Shown here piece by piece: positions 24,484 through 35,743 of a stretch of DNA of 64,000 nucleotides. Source of the DNA: Heterodera schachtii (taxonomy: Eukaryota; Nematoda; Chromadorea; Rhabditida; Heteroderidae); the NCBI GenBank assembly GCA_023374025.1, contig SIJG01000029.1, forward strand, positions 62,001-126,000, read 5' to 3'. A model generated the notes under the pieces. It searched no databases and was not told the origin of the DNA. It worked only from the letters and a program-made list of their open reading frames with translations. The translations under genes and the position numbers were made by a program. The first letter of the stretch is position 1. Each line of letters begins with the position of its first letter.

Positions 24484-25497
24484 TACAAATTTTGTTTTTT
24501 TATTCTTGTTGATTTTATTTGTTGAAGAGAGAAGATTATGTATCAACATTTTTTTGTCCCTATTTTACTTATTTTTGGAATTTTTCGTCCTTAAAAATCC
24601 GGGCCCAATTTATCAGGGTTCAGTTCCCAACTGTAAGGATTTACAATTAGTCATATAAGTCATATTCAATCTTTTTAAATTTTTAACAAATTCCCTAAAA
24701 ATTTACTGACGAGCCTTTCGGCATCGATTACCCCTCAATTCTTATTATTTTTTTTGCAGTTGAAGTACTTAAATTTTTTTTTCTGTTATGAAAAGAACAA
24801 CACGGGGTTTCGATTACAAAAAAATATTATTAGAGATGCAAAATCATTGATTTGTAAATCATAAATTTTCAAAATTTTAAATTTGCTCATAAAATATGGT
24901 CCGAAATATGGACTAAACAGCTCAAAAATGGCCAAATATGGACAAACTATGGAAAAAACTGACAAAAATTAAATTTTAAACCCTCAAAAATCCCAAAAAT
25001 ATTCAATGTTTGCTTAAACAAAATTAAAATTCACTAAACTACCAAAAATGAATTTAAAGCTAAAAATTCCAAATTTTTATCAAATCCTAGTTTCATAATT
25101 TCAAACCAAATAAATCTCAGAATTTTTCTAATGTCTCATTTTGATGTCAGCGAAAATTTTCATAAAAGCAGGTTTTGAAAAACAAAAAATTTTGATTTAA
25201 ATGAATAGAGGGATTTGTAAATTTCTGGTCCCTAACCCCCTTGGTTTCTTTAAAAAATCTTTTGGATATTTTCCAGCGATTAAATTTTTTTTAACTCGCT
25301 TTAATCTGGAGAAAAATCCGTTCTCCCATTAGTTAAGGATAATTAGGTATTTGTATTATGAAAAAATATTTAATTTTATTTTATTGCCATTTATTACTTT
25401 TATTGATCAATTCAATTTACAATTATAGCATATGCATAATCCATGCCATAAAATGATCATTTACAAGCTACAAAATTTGATTAGAATTAGGGCTGGA
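24484..25497. other. gene-free stretch with degenerate ATATGGAC words
   Basis: I see no exon. At 24830-25140 is a decayed copy of the element intact at 29826-30504 (AAATATGGACTAAA, GGCCAAATATGGAC). At 25320-25480 is sequence also found at 39190-39290 (AGTTAAGGATAATTAGG) and a TGATCATTTACAAGCTACAAAA motif like those upstream of the ubiquitin-like genes. Confidence 0.5.
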
Positions 25498-25635
25498 CGG
25501 GTCCGGGTACCCGACCGGGTCCCAGACCCGGATACCCGGTTTTTTCACTACCCGGACCCGGACCCGGACTCGGTTTTTTGAAAATTCAATACCCGGTACC
25601 CGACCCGGTAGGTCCGGGTCCAACCGGGTATTAAA
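25498..25635. mobile_element. hAT-like element fragment, word CCGGGTACCCGG
   Basis: It begins TAGGGCTGGACGGGTCCGGG and is filled with CCCGGGTA / TACCCGG and GGACCCGG words. The right terminus is not recognisable, so this is a truncated or decayed copy. Confidence 0.5.
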
Positions 25636-25751
25636 ATAGACTGGTAAGAATGGGGGTCTGGGTCAACAAAATGTTGACCAAAGTTGGAGGAAAGAAAATT
25701 TTTTTTTAAATTTAATTAATATTTACTTTAGAAAAGAGTTAATTTATTACT

Positions 25752-25826
25752 CATATGGCTTAGTGGTTAGTCTCTTGGATTTAGTGCGTTCTTTCTTAAG
25801 TTCAATCCTTCCTCATTGCAAACTCT
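25752..25826 (+). tRNA. possible degenerate tRNA or tRNA-derived SINE head
   Basis: TGGCTTAGTGGTTAG resembles a pol III A box, and AAGTTCAATCCTTCC about 35 bases later resembles a B box (GGTTCAANYC) with T-arm character. Acceptor-stem pairing is not convincing. Treat it as a remnant only. Confidence 0.2.
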
Positions 25827-25999
25827 TTAAAACATTTTTTAAAGATTTACTTGACAAAAATTTCTCTTTTAGCTTATCTGGTGAACTTGTCGAAAAAATT
25901 TTGATTATAAAAGCGAATTTGGACCAGCTTTTGCTTGCACCTAATACTCAATTGCAGGAAGAGGACGATGAAGCGGTTGATGAGGAAGTGATTGTCGAT

Positions 26000-27351
26000 G
26001 AAAACCTTATCTGCGCACATTAGACAGTGCCTTGGTGGAAAATGCCATGTCAAAAAAAAAATCAATCTTGTATACATTTTTTGAAAGTGCTGAGAATGTC
26101 CTCGAACAGAATGCGTTTGAAACTCCACAAGCGCAACAGGAACGGAGAAAAATCGAAGGAATATTGGGTAAAATAAGTGGTCATAAGCTTGATGATGACG
26201 GTAAAACAATGACACATTATTACTTTGAAAAAGGTGGCAAAGAATGTTCACGTGTTATCTACGTCAGGATCTAGATTTGAATTTTGAAATTTATGTTTGG
26301 TATGTTCGAAAACCGTACACCATCGTGGTGAACAGGAAAGACACTGTGGCAATAGTGAAGAACAAAATCCAACACGTAATTTTTATACCGTATCAAACCC
26401 AAACATTGACCCCGAGACGCAACCATGGCAAAGCGCTTGAGGAAAATGAAACGATTGGCATTCCGCCCGGGCGCCAAACACTGAGACGCAACCATCCATA
26501 TGCCAAAGCGCTTGATGATGACAAAACAATGTATTATTATGGCATTGAAAAAGAAACAACCATTTTCCTGGGGTTGGATGAATTTAAAATTCAAGTGGAT
26601 TTTGCGTGGGAGGAAGTTGGTAAAAAAGGTAACACGTACAATGTTTGGGTGAAAAGAACGGACACTGTGACAATTTTGAGGAAGAAAATCAAGGCCGTCA
26701 TGTCTTCTTATAATTATGAATTCGCCAGTAACCATATGCCCGGCTTTGCCTGGTTATACTGTCAAATGGGATGAGAATGTGCAAACGGTGGAACAATGTG
26801 ACATCAAAAAAGGACACGCCTTTCAAGTGAGGGAAAAGCCGACCAAGGGCGTAGCCAGACCCTTGGCTTCAGGGGGGCTGAAATCAAAAATTCGATCTTT
26901 AGGGGTGTATTTTCCGTTTTTTAGTCGATCTTTAGGGGGTGTGTTTTTCGTTTTTGAAATCCCGAAATTAGCGGGTGTATTTTACAAAATTTTTCGCCGT
27001 TTTTCACCAAAAAATTACAATTTTTTGCCATTTTGGCCTTCATTTTTCAAAAATATAGTAAAATGGGGGTCCGGCGGTGCCGATAGGCACCGCCTGGGAA
27101 ATTTTTTGAGAGTTTTAATGCAATTTTGTTAAGAAAATTGCTTAAAATTTCAAAAAAATTACTGATAATTTTTTACTTTTTTTGGGTTTCGGGGGGGGGG
27201 GGGGCTTTAGCCCCCTCAGCCCCCCCCCCCTGCCTACGCCCTTGAAGCCGACCACATCTGCTGCTCAAGACAAAAGAACAGCCAAGAAAAAAGCAGCGTC
27301 AAAAAAGAAGGATGGACTTTTGGTCCCGTTGTTAGGAGATGATGCTGATTA
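26000..27351 (+). pseudogene. broken secreted ubiquitin-like repeat gene (3' half)
   Basis: From about 26013 the DNA matches the 3' two-thirds of the intact gene at 36835-38220 (starting at the segment 37294 onward) and its 3' flank. The frame breaks near 26250, where KGGKECSRVIY diverges, and again near 26740 (MPGFAWLYCQMG*). A 401-bp hAT-like element interrupts the last domain. Remaining fragments include EIYVWYVRKPYTIVVN and IQVDFAWEE. The signal peptide and first domain are absent. Confidence 0.8.
26844..27244. mobile_element. hAT-like element with CAAGGGCGTAG ends
   Basis: The terminal inverted repeat is CAAGGGCGTAG / CTACGCCCTTG. A perfect 8-bp duplication AAGCCGAC lies at 26836-26843 and 27245-27252. 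The intact paralogue has the empty site at 38116-38123. It contains TTTAGGGGTGTATTTT words, one GC stem-loop at about 27072-27094 (GGCGGTGCC-GATA-GGCACCGCC) and poly-G/C near the right end. It is the sister of 57811-58228. Confidence 0.92.
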
Positions 27352-27674
27352 GCCTTACCTTACAGAAGCAACTTGTACCAAAACATTCTTTATAGAATTA
27401 TGCGATAGTTTCTAGTAAATTTTCTGACAGCTTACCGTATTTAGAACAAATTTTTTAATTTTAAACATGACAAAAAGTCCGAAAAATGATTTTTTATTTT
27501 TTTGACCATAAATTTTAAAATAGGAAAATTCTTCATATTTTATGAGTATAATGTTTTCATTCATATTCAGCTTTCAAAATTATATAAAGAATGTTTGTGA
27601 TTGGTTTTTCAAGGAAAAGTTAGGAAGCGTTAGTGCTCCCACACTGATCGAATTCACCCGTCGACAGTGTCCAC

Positions 27675-27769
27675 CGGGGATGGCATTCCGAGGCCCAAAA
27701 ATTTTTTGAAATTCCTAACTCGCATTCCGACATAAAAATATCGGAAATCGGAATTGCATGCCATCCCTG
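27675..27769. mobile_element. 95-bp element, word ATTCCGA
   Basis: The ends are CGGGGATGGCATTCCGA and GCATGCCATCCCTG. The perfect 8-bp duplication GTGTCCAC flanks it. The same insertion is at 38541-38832 in the duplicated 3' flank of the intact gene, so it predates that duplication. Confidence 0.75.
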
Positions 27770-28189
27770 GTGTCCACCCTTTTATTTTTCAATTGATTTT
27801 TTAATTACTTTTTTTTTCATTTTTCGGTTATTCTATTTGCATAAAAATCTTTTCTGTCTGTGCCGATGATACGTTAGCGGACCACTCACTCACTGTTAAC
27901 GGACTGTTTTTAAATAAAATTTTATTAAATTAATCGCTTTAACCGAAATCGCTACCGTATATTTTACATTGTGGTTTTAATGACCAAAATGCTCAGATAC
28001 AGAAATTTTCATTTTTAATTAAAATTTTATTGAAAAATCCCACCCCCAAAAGAAACGCTCAGCCCTAACAAACACCAACTCCTTTCCCCCCATGTTTTTT
28101 GCTTTATTTTTCTTTCAATGGTTCACCTCTAAAATTTTCATATTATTAATAGAATTAACAATTGTATTCACCAGGTTTAGACGGAACCC

Positions 28190-28557
28190 GTCAGTTGGGC
28201 CCCCACGTTTGGGCCCCAGCATGTTTTTTTTGGCTATAACTTTTTTCTTTGCTAACCAAATCCACATTGTTGTTATCATTCGATAGCCCTTTACATGCTC
28301 TATTAGCCTTACAAAAATCGAAAAGATTTTGTAGCCTATAAAAAATTTATAAAGAAAAAACTTCAAAAATTTCGACTTTTTCAAATTTTCATGCATAACT
28401 TTTTTGTTAATCGTTTGTTCGCGAAGCAATAGCTTAGAAAAAGCTTCTAAACATATTAAGCTTTCGAATGATATCAACAATGTTGGATTTGGTTGACAAA
28501 GAAAAAAGTTATAGTCCAAAAACTTGCTGGGGCCCAAACGTGTGGGGCCCAACTGAC
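28190..28557. mobile_element. foldback, GTCAGTTGGGCCCC ends
   Basis: Ends GTCAGTTGGGCCCCCACG and CGTGTGGGGCCCAACTGAC are complementary, and the arms mirror each other. Inside are TAACTTTTTT, CATTCGATAGCCC and TCTATTAGCCTTACAAAA words. A relative with GCTCAGTTCGGCCCC lies at about 30805-31190. Confidence 0.7.
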
Positions 28558-28726
28558 GTAGACCGGGTTTAGAACAATGACACAACATTCCCATTTAAAT
28601 CATTTTAATTTATAATTTTTGATGGGCTTAAATAGTTAAAAATGTCTCGAAGCCTTGGTTTTAAAATTTTTTAAAATTAAAATCGAACTATGATTAGCCA
28701 ATCACCACCTCCCCCCCCTTATTTAG

Positions 28727-29745
28727 GCCTGCTTGACCGTGCCGAACTCCGTCTGCGCATGTCCGACTTGGACTTGCGCCGGGTTGCCCAATACTGTCGA
28801 AATTTGGCGGACTTGGCCCTGATCAGCGACCTGTTGCCCACCATTGCCGGCCTGTACTTCACCGCCCGGGTGGACACCAACCGGGCCCCGTTGGACCTGT
28901 CCCAGGCCGCTGTACTGCTCGGTGTCGGCTTGCAGCGCAAAATGGTCGAAACGGTGGCCAACGAATTGGCACTGTCCACCAGCCAAACGCACGCGTTGTT
29001 GAACAAGGCGATCAGACGGTGGGTGATACGGTGGAGGAGCAGGGCCGAGATGGTGGGTGAACTGTGTTCCTGTCCCCCCCACTCCCAAGCTCATTTCTAT
29101 CCGTTCTTCACCTCGGCCAAAAATTTTGATAAACCCGTATTTTTTTTATTCGAAAATCATTCGAGGATTTTTTTCAAATTACCTATTTTATTTTCTAAAA
29201 TTTTTTCTGAAACCACTCTAATTGTAAGAAATTTTGAAAATTCAAAACTTTTCAACTCTACAAAAGAAAGCAAAAATTGTTTAATAAATTTTCTTAGGGA
29301 CAATTCATCATATTCAAAAACAAAAATTTAAAAATGTTTTGGAGGAAATTTGCCGTTAAAAATATTTGTGAGGAAATTCGCCGTGTTTAAAAACAAAATC
29401 TTGTACATTTTCATGCTTTTATATAAAAAGAAATAATTCGGTTGGACATGTAAAATGATTAGTGATTATGGGACACATAAAACGGACAGTAACCATAAAT
29501 TTGCCAAATTAAGGGCCATCATTTGCTTGTTTGTTATTTGGGTTCCAATTTTGGTTTTTGTTTTTTTCAGTTTGTCCGAATATTTCGACTCAATTTGCCG
29601 TGAGGCGCTTGAACAGCAACAACAAAAACACAATGCCAATGATCGCCAACAGCACACAGAAGCAGCGAAAGAAGCAGAAGGAAAAACGAAAAGCGACGAA
29701 TGTCCGGCGATCAAAAAATTGAAAATTTCACATTTCGTCAAATGA
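28727..29745 (+). pseudogene. NAT10 exons 19-20, copy 4
   Basis: 28727-29018 matches NAT10 exon 19 (LLDRAELRLRMSDLD...LLNKAIRR) and 29571-29745 matches exon 20 (LSEYFDSICREALEQQQQKHN...ISHFVK, TGA). Acceptors and the GTGGGT donor are intact and the phase is kept. No exon 18 or any upstream exon is near, so there is no evident start. It is a dispersed partial duplicate. The 3' flank again matches NAT10. Confidence 0.75.
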
Positions 29746-29825
29746 TACAAATTTTGTTTTTTTTATTCTTGTTGATTTTATTTGTTGAAAAGAGAGAATT
29801 TGAATGAATTGCAGTTAATAATTAA

Positions 29826-30504
29826 TAGGGTTGTAAATAATATGGACTAAAAAACGCTAAATATGGACATAAAATATGGACTAAAAAAGCACGAAATATG
29901 GACTAAAAAGCTCAAAAATGGCCAAATATGGACTAAAAACTGCAAAAATATATGTTTTAAACCTTCAAAAATTGCAAAATTATATATTAATATTTGCTTA
30001 AATAAAGTAAAAATAAGATAAACAACCAAAAAATGGATTTAAAACTTAAAAATGCAAAATTTTTTTATTGTCGTCCGTTGTATAAAAAACACCTCCAAGT
30101 TTGCCAATTTCAAAAAAAATTCTCATTTAAAGAAAAGAAAAATTCGCAAAAAAAAATGGTGAAAAATTTATTAAAATGCCAAAATGACGACGAAAACGCA
30201 AATTTTACGTATTTTTGGGGCTGTATTTTTAAAAATTTCCAAAAAGTCGATCTTTAGGGGTGTATTTTTCACTTTTTTTGCATTTTTCTTGTGAAAATTT
30301 GCCAAAAATGGCCAAATATGGACTAAAAAGGCAAAAATGTCGAAATATGGATTTATTCCCGAAAACCCCCAAAATATGGATTTATATGGACTAAAAACCT
30401 TCACCAAAACAAAAAATTTTAACGTAGAAATGCTATTTTTGAGCCCCTTTCATCATAGCATATGCGCAGAAAAAATATGTTAATCCATATAATTTACAAC
30501 CCTA
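29826..30504. mobile_element. hAT-like element, word ATATGGACTAAAA
   Basis: Termini TAGGGTTGTAAATAATAT and AATTTACAACCCTA are inverted repeats. A perfect 8-bp duplication ATAATTAA flanks it. The interior repeats AAATATGGACTAAAAA and GGCCAAATATGG at both ends around a unique AT-rich centre. Confidence 0.88.
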
Positions 30505-31960
30505 ATAATTAATTAACTCCGAATTGGAGCGGTAAGAAAAAAACAAAATATGTAAATAAATTTTTTAAATGTTTATTTTTTGGAAAAAATCCTTTGTAAA
30601 GGCTGAAATATGCACAAAATACCAGAAAAATGACCTAATTTTGTATATTTAAATATTAATTTTTTGTATCTCCTTTTTTAAAAAAAAACCGATTTTTTAG
30701 GGGTACATTTTCAAAAAAAAATTTAAATTTTTCACAAGAAATTTTTTAAATTGTCAAAAAAATTTAGAAAAAATGCTAAAAGTTTCAGTTCCTACCGGAG
30801 CCGCTCAGTTCGGCCCCCACGGTTCGGCCCCAGCATGCTTTTCCAATATAGCTTTTTTATTTGTTATCTAAATCCATCAATCTTCGTACCATTTGAAAGC
30901 TCTTAACATGCTCTATTAGCCTTACCAAAAAGCGAAAAGGTTTTCAAGCCTGGAAAAAATTTTATTGAGAAAACTTGAAAATTTCGACTTTTTCGCAATT
31001 TTCATGTATAACTTTTTTGATAATCGTCTAATCGCGAAGCAATAGCTTAGAAAAAGCTTCTAAACACCGTAAGCTTTCAAATTGATACCAATGTGTCCTC
31101 AACTAGCCTGCAAAATTTCGAAAGAGCTGACAAAGAAAAAAGTTATAGTCAAAAAACATGTGCTCGTACGAAACGGCCCGTACGAAAACGGCATGGCCCG
31201 TAGCCCTTATGCTAACGGATTTTCCTGCTAAATTTCATGTTTGGCACATAAAGTACAATTAGAAATGGTCGGAAAGTGATCGGAGTAATTGCTGAGAAAT
31301 GATTGAGGGAAAAGAAATGCTTAAAGGTATTTATTTGCCCAAGTATCGATTAGATATTGTTTACGTGACACAAAAAAAGTGCGGCGAGATACATATCAGA
31401 CCAAAAATACTCTCCTAATGATAGGCTCAAGGGCTATGAGAGTGAAAATTTTTAAAATTTTTAAAAAATTTTTTACTTTTTAAATAATTCAGTTTATTCA
31501 TTTTGCAGTTAAATGCTACAAAATAAAGATTAGAGTAGTATCAAATCATAAGTGATCATATCATTTATATGCTACAAAATACAATTTTAAAACTACAAAA
31601 AATGCCGAAACTAAAAGTGATTATTTATAGAGCCCGGAAATTCCAAATTGCGGATCCCGTATTGGGGTTGGTACGCAAAATTTTTGCGGGACGGGATCTC
31701 GCAGGTATAAATCCCACAAATCACGCATTTAAATTTTGCGGGATCCCGCGCGGGATTGCGGGATTTCGGAAATTTCGAAGTTTTTAGAATTAACTTTAAA
31801 AATCTCCAAAAAACTAAATATACTTGGCCATTTTAAAGAAATTTTTTAGAGGCTGGCGGCATACGTGAAAATTATTTAACATGCTACAAAAAACAATTTT
31901 AAAATTAGAAAAATACCAAAACTAAAAGTGATCATTATTAAACATGCTACAAAAAACAAT
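30505..31960. other. gene-free repeat stretch upstream of the first intact ubiquitin-like gene
   Basis: It holds the foldback at about 30805-31190 (GCTCAGTTCGGCCCC...; its right end reads GTACGAAACGGCC-CGTACGAAAACGG). A partial hAT-like fragment starts with TAGAGCCCGGAAATT at 31628, with GCGGGATCCCGC words to about 31775. Several TGCTACAAAA...AGTGATCATT motifs occur from 31500 on. I see no exon. Confidence 0.55.
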
Positions 31961-32045
31961 TTTTATAATAAAAGTGCCGAACAAAAGTGATCATTTAATG
32001 CTACAAAATACAAACTTTGAATAGAATTCTGCCACATAAAAGGGG
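31960..32045 (+). promoter_or_regulatory. conserved core promoter with TATA-like box, first intact ubiquitin-like gene
   Basis: ATAAAAGG at 32036-32043, inside CCACATAAAAGGGGTGCC, lies about 95 bp before the ATG. The block TGATCATTTAATGCTACAAAATACAAACTTTGAATA..AATTCTGCC just upstream is nearly identical to the sequence before the second gene (36695-36755). That conservation, next to diverged coding regions, supports a regulatory role. The motif GTGCCGAACAAAAGTGATCA upstream is repeated in both loci. Confidence 0.55.
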
Positions 32046-32136
32046 TGCCTTGACAGTGGTGAAGCAACAATCCCCACATTTATTCATTCCCAATTACTCC
32101 CTCCCATTCCCTCCAATTGCCACCAAATTTCCCCCA

Positions 32137-33717
32137 ATGAAGAACCATTTTTGCTTTTCACTGTTCACCGTTGGCACTGCTGCTTGGCTAGTGTTAATGC
32201 TTTTCATGTTGATGACAATGCCTTCATCCGTTGATGGCTATGAAGTGTTCGTGATGCCAATGGATGAAAACATGACAAAAAAGACTGGTGATTTTATCAC
32301 CTTTGAGCTGGAGAAAAGACAAATCACTGCGACAGATTTGAAGAAGAAAATCGCACAAAAGATTGGCATTCCGCCCGAAAGACAAACACTGAGAAAGCAA
32401 ACCCTATATGACGATTCGCACAACAATGATGATTCCTTTTACGATGGTTCATCCTATTTCTTGTCGTTGGACGAATTTGAAATTGCCGTGTGGTATAAAG
32501 GCAGTAAATACACCATTTGGGTGAAACAAACGGACACTGTGACAGTTTTGAAGAAGAAGATCCAAAGAATAATTGGCTTTGTGCCCGCAAGACAAACCTT
32601 GTACAAATTCAATCTTGCTAATCAGAAAATTGCCATGAAAAATAAAAAAAACTCAGAAAAATTAAAGGAGAAGCTAAAAGATGGGATTAAATTAGCAATT
32701 GAAGAGACGCACCAGCAACAAGAATTTAGAAAAATTGAAGAAGCAATGGCAAATGTAGAAGGTACAGTGCTTGATGAAGAGGACGGTAATAAAACAATGG
32801 CCCAATATGGCATTGTGGAAGAGGAAAACATTTATGTATCGGTGGATGGATTTGACATTTTGGTGCAATATGCGGAGGAGATAATTGTTAAAAAGGATAA
32901 CAGAGATCATTTTGAATGGAAATTGAACTCCTACACTTTACGGGTGAAGTCCACCGACACTGTGGCAACTCTGAAGAAGAAAATCCAGGAGAAGGTTTTC
33001 AGTCTTCATTCAAGCTATACTATTTCGGCATATCAACTGACAGTGAGACGTGACAGCCATTATGGCATTGTGCTTGAGGACAACAAAACAATGAAAGATT
33101 ATGGCATTGTAAGGCATGGAGCCGTTTACGCGTCGAGTTTTGAGTTTGAAATTTATGTTTGGTATAACGGCAAACCGTACACCATTGATGTGAGAGAGAG
33201 CAACAGTGTGGAAACGCTGAAACAGAGAATCCAAAGTGTAATTAGCATTACGCCAGAGCGCCAAACGCTGAGACACAAAAACCCATGCAACGTTGCGCTT
33301 GAGGCCGGTAGAACTTTGTTGTCTTATTCCATTAAACAAACAACAAGCATTTTCTTGGCATTGGATGAATTAAAAATCAACGTGATTTTTATATCGGAGA
33401 AACAAAGTAAACCAGGGAACACGTACAACGTTTGGGTGAAGGGAACGGACACTGTGGCAATTTTGAAGAAGAAAATCTATGCCGCGTTGACAATGGGTTA
33501 TATATTTTTAATTAAATATGATTTCATTAGTGACCACGAATGCCTTACTGCCGGAGGGGATGAGAATGTGAAAACGATGGAACAATGTGGTGTCAAAGAA
33601 GGACACACCTTTAAAGTGAAGAAAAAATCCGACCACATCTGCTGCTCAAGGCAAAAGAACAGCCAAGAAAGACAGTGCCAAAAAGTGATGAATCTGGACT
33701 TTCGGCCCCGTTGCTAA
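32137..33717 (+). CDS. secreted protein with about five divergent ubiquitin-like domains
   Basis: This is a single-exon gene of 526 codons. I chose the ATG at 32137 (MKNHFCFSLFTVG...) rather than the in-frame one 120 bases upstream, because the paralogue at 36835 begins there and the TATA-like box falls at -95. Residues 1 to about 33 form a signal peptide (VLMLFMLMTMPSSVDG). At least four to five ubiquitin-fold repeats follow, shown by TDTVTVLKKKIQ, IGIPPERQTLR and EAGRTLLSYSIKQTTSIFL, which echo ubiquitin DTIENVKAKIQ, GIPPDQQRL and DGRTLSDYNIQKESTLHL. A coiled, charged linker (KNSEKLKEKLKDGIKL...) lies between domains 2 and 3. There is no GG processing site. The tail is Cys-rich and is read in a different frame from the paralogue's basic tail. 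By analogy with cyst-nematode ubiquitin effectors it may act in the host; that is inference. Confidence 0.8.
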   Translation: MKNHFCFSLFTVGTAAWLVLMLFMLMTMPSSVDGYEVFVMPMDENMTKKTGDFITFELEKRQITATDLKKKIAQKIGIPPERQTLRKQTLYDDSHNNDDSFYDGSSYFLSLDEFEIAVWYKGSKYTIWVKQTDTVTVLKKKIQRIIGFVPARQTLYKFNLANQKIAMKNKKNSEKLKEKLKDGIKLAIEETHQQQEFRKIEEAMANVEGTVLDEEDGNKTMAQYGIVEEENIYVSVDGFDILVQYAEEIIVKKDNRDHFEWKLNSYTLRVKSTDTVATLKKKIQEKVFSLHSSYTISAYQLTVRRDSHYGIVLEDNKTMKDYGIVRHGAVYASSFEFEIYVWYNGKPYTIDVRESNSVETLKQRIQSVISITPERQTLRHKNPCNVALEAGRTLLSYSIKQTTSIFLALDELKINVIFISEKQSKPGNTYNVWVKGTDTVAILKKKIYAALTMGYIFLIKYDFISDHECLTAGGDENVKTMEQCGVKEGHTFKVKKKSDHICCSRQKNSQERQCQKVMNLDFRPRC

Positions 33718-35743
33718 GCGAACATTAGTCGAGCAAAAGAAACCAGTTTCATACATCCTTTATAGAACTATGTGATAGATTTAGCGATTTTTTTTTTGGT
33801 TATTTCTGTCTGTCTGTTCTGTCTTTCTTTCAATGGGCGCTCTCTTTTACCATGACATTATTGTCACTCATTTAGCCAACTGTTTGCTTCCCCATTTTCA
33901 ATTGGATTTTTAATTGTTTTTTTTATTTTTTGGTTATTTCCATTTTCATAAAAAGCTGTGCTGTCTGCCCGCGGGATCTCGTCCCGCAAAAATTCTGGAT
34001 TCCAATCCCGCAGCGGGATCCACAAATTTGAAATTTCCGGTCTCTAATCCTGATATCATTCGGAATTAATTGCTTTCTATTAGCCTGTAAAATTTCAAAA
34101 AAAGTTGTTAATTTCAAGAAAGTTATAACCAAATCTATTCAAAAAAATTTGGGTTTTTTGAGTTTCTTCGGTCATAACTTTTTGAAAGTAAACGGATTTT
34201 TTTGAAATGTTCAGGTATTTGAAAAATAAAAAGTTCGATCGAATTATTTTAAATTTTGGTTTATTAAAAATGCGTCCAAATTCGGCCTTTCAAACACACG
34301 TGGAAAAAAGGGGGGAGGGCGGGGGGGGGGGGGGGGGGTCAGTCGAAATTTTTTGCGAATTGATCTCAACCAAATTTTATGACTTTTTTTTTTTTTTGCT
34401 TTTCAAAATCGTTTTTTTTTTTTTTGCGTTTTGCTAATTGGGACAATTTGCATGCAAAAAGTTCGAAGTGAGTTGGCTAAGAAAATTATTTTGGCTCGGT
34501 GCTTAGGTAAAATTTAAATATTTGGTTCAATTAACTTTTAAATTTTGCAACGCTCGGGGTCCCCGACTAAGTTTCGGGGGGCAAAATGTAGCATTTTGGT
34601 TTGAAAAATGTCAATTTTTGCTAAGGAAATAGTTCAAAGGAAATGTACCTCATTTGCAACTGCAATCAGTGAATAAAAATTATTTTTGCTCAATTTTTGG
34701 CTGAAAAATATGTCACTAAAACGTCACTATTTCGGACTTTTTTCACTATTTTGACATTTTTACTCACTATTTTAGTTAACTTTTTTGAGATTTTTCGTCA
34801 CTAAAAGTCGCATCCCTATTAATAGAGCATCAAAACGAAAATATCACCCAAATTTTCCAAAATTTTTTTCTAAATTTTTTATAAAAACCAGAAAAGAACC
34901 AATTTTTTCCACAAAAAAATCACAAAATTATAATTTTTTAATGAAAACCTGCTAAAAATATGGTCAAAATTCTCAATTTTTTCCCTGGCGGCGCCTATCA
35001 GCACAGCCAGCCCCTAAAGGATCCTTTATTTTCTTAAAAATTTGCTCAAAATCACAAAATTTGGCCATTTTTGTGAACAAATCTGTTACAAATCGCATTA
35101 AAAATCACAAAAAATTTACCCGGCGGCGCCTATCGGCACCGCCGGCCCCTTATTCCCCGAAAGTTTTTGAAAAAAGCGCCGCAAAAAATCAACTTCAATT
35201 TTTCGTGCTCAGAATTTCACAAAATGCTTATTTCTAACAGAAAACTGCTCAAATTGATCATGTAAAATCAAAAATCAAAAATATAACATTTATACATTTT
35301 GAACGTGTTTTGAATAAATTTTGTAAAAATGAGGCTTTTTGACTCAAAATGAGGCTTTTTTGCCAAAAGACTGATGAATTCATGCCGAAACCAAAAATAA
35401 TCATTTACATGCTACAAAAACAATTTTTGAGTCGAAACCAAAAAATAATCATTTTGGTGCCGGTTTTTAGTTATGAAAGACTGTTAGTCCTTGTGCTAAC
35501 GGGTTTTCCTGCTAAATTTGATGTCTTTTTGACAACTACAAACTGGATAAGAAGATCAGAAAAAAAATACAATATTTGATTAGAAAAGTGCCGAACAAAA
35601 GTGATCATTTACATGCCACAAAACACGAAATTCTTCGGGGTTGATCGGGACTGGGATTTAGTCGGAATCCCGACTCGAGATCTCTCCGACCCCAGAAAAT
35701 ACACTCATAATGATCGGCTCAAGAGCCATATAAGTGTAATTAG
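33718..35743. other. gene-free mosaic of repeat fragments
   Basis: It contains the following: a right end of the GGGATC family (to CCGGTCTCTA at about 34047); a foldback fragment (34060-34220); a poly-G element near 34300-34340; GTCACTATTT words (34700-34817) ending AGTCGCATCCCTA; two GC stem-loops at about 34986 and 35119; and GGGATC words at 35640-35695. TGATCATTT-ACATGCTACAAAA motifs occur at 35400-35620. No exon seen. Confidence 0.55.

Larger units (their letters stand above)
13288..24540. repeat. tandem duplication of a caspase/NAT10-3' unit of about 5.9 kb
   Basis: Sequence from 13288 onward (CACGAGCATAAAAAACTC...) recurs from 19210. Each unit runs in order: a poly-C/G-rich stretch, a foldback with GGTGCT ends, caspase-like exons, and NAT10 exons 18-20. 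Unit 1 spans about 13288-19209 and unit 2 about 19210-24540. Differences are insertions and deletions: unit 1 alone carries a foldback at 16391-17274 and the first caspase copy. Unit 2 carries a 1250-bp hAT insertion (19263-20512) and a deletion that removes the first caspase exon. Confidence 0.8.

Noticed and set aside
28690..29331. 213-codon frame beginning upstream of NAT10 exon 19 copy 4
   Set aside because: It reads through the acceptor and the donor of a clear exon; the extra parts are intron sequence.
32017..32136. Upstream in-frame ATG of the first ubiquitin-like gene
   Set aside because: It lies before and overlaps the TATA-like box conserved with the paralogue, and the signal peptide begins at the later ATG.
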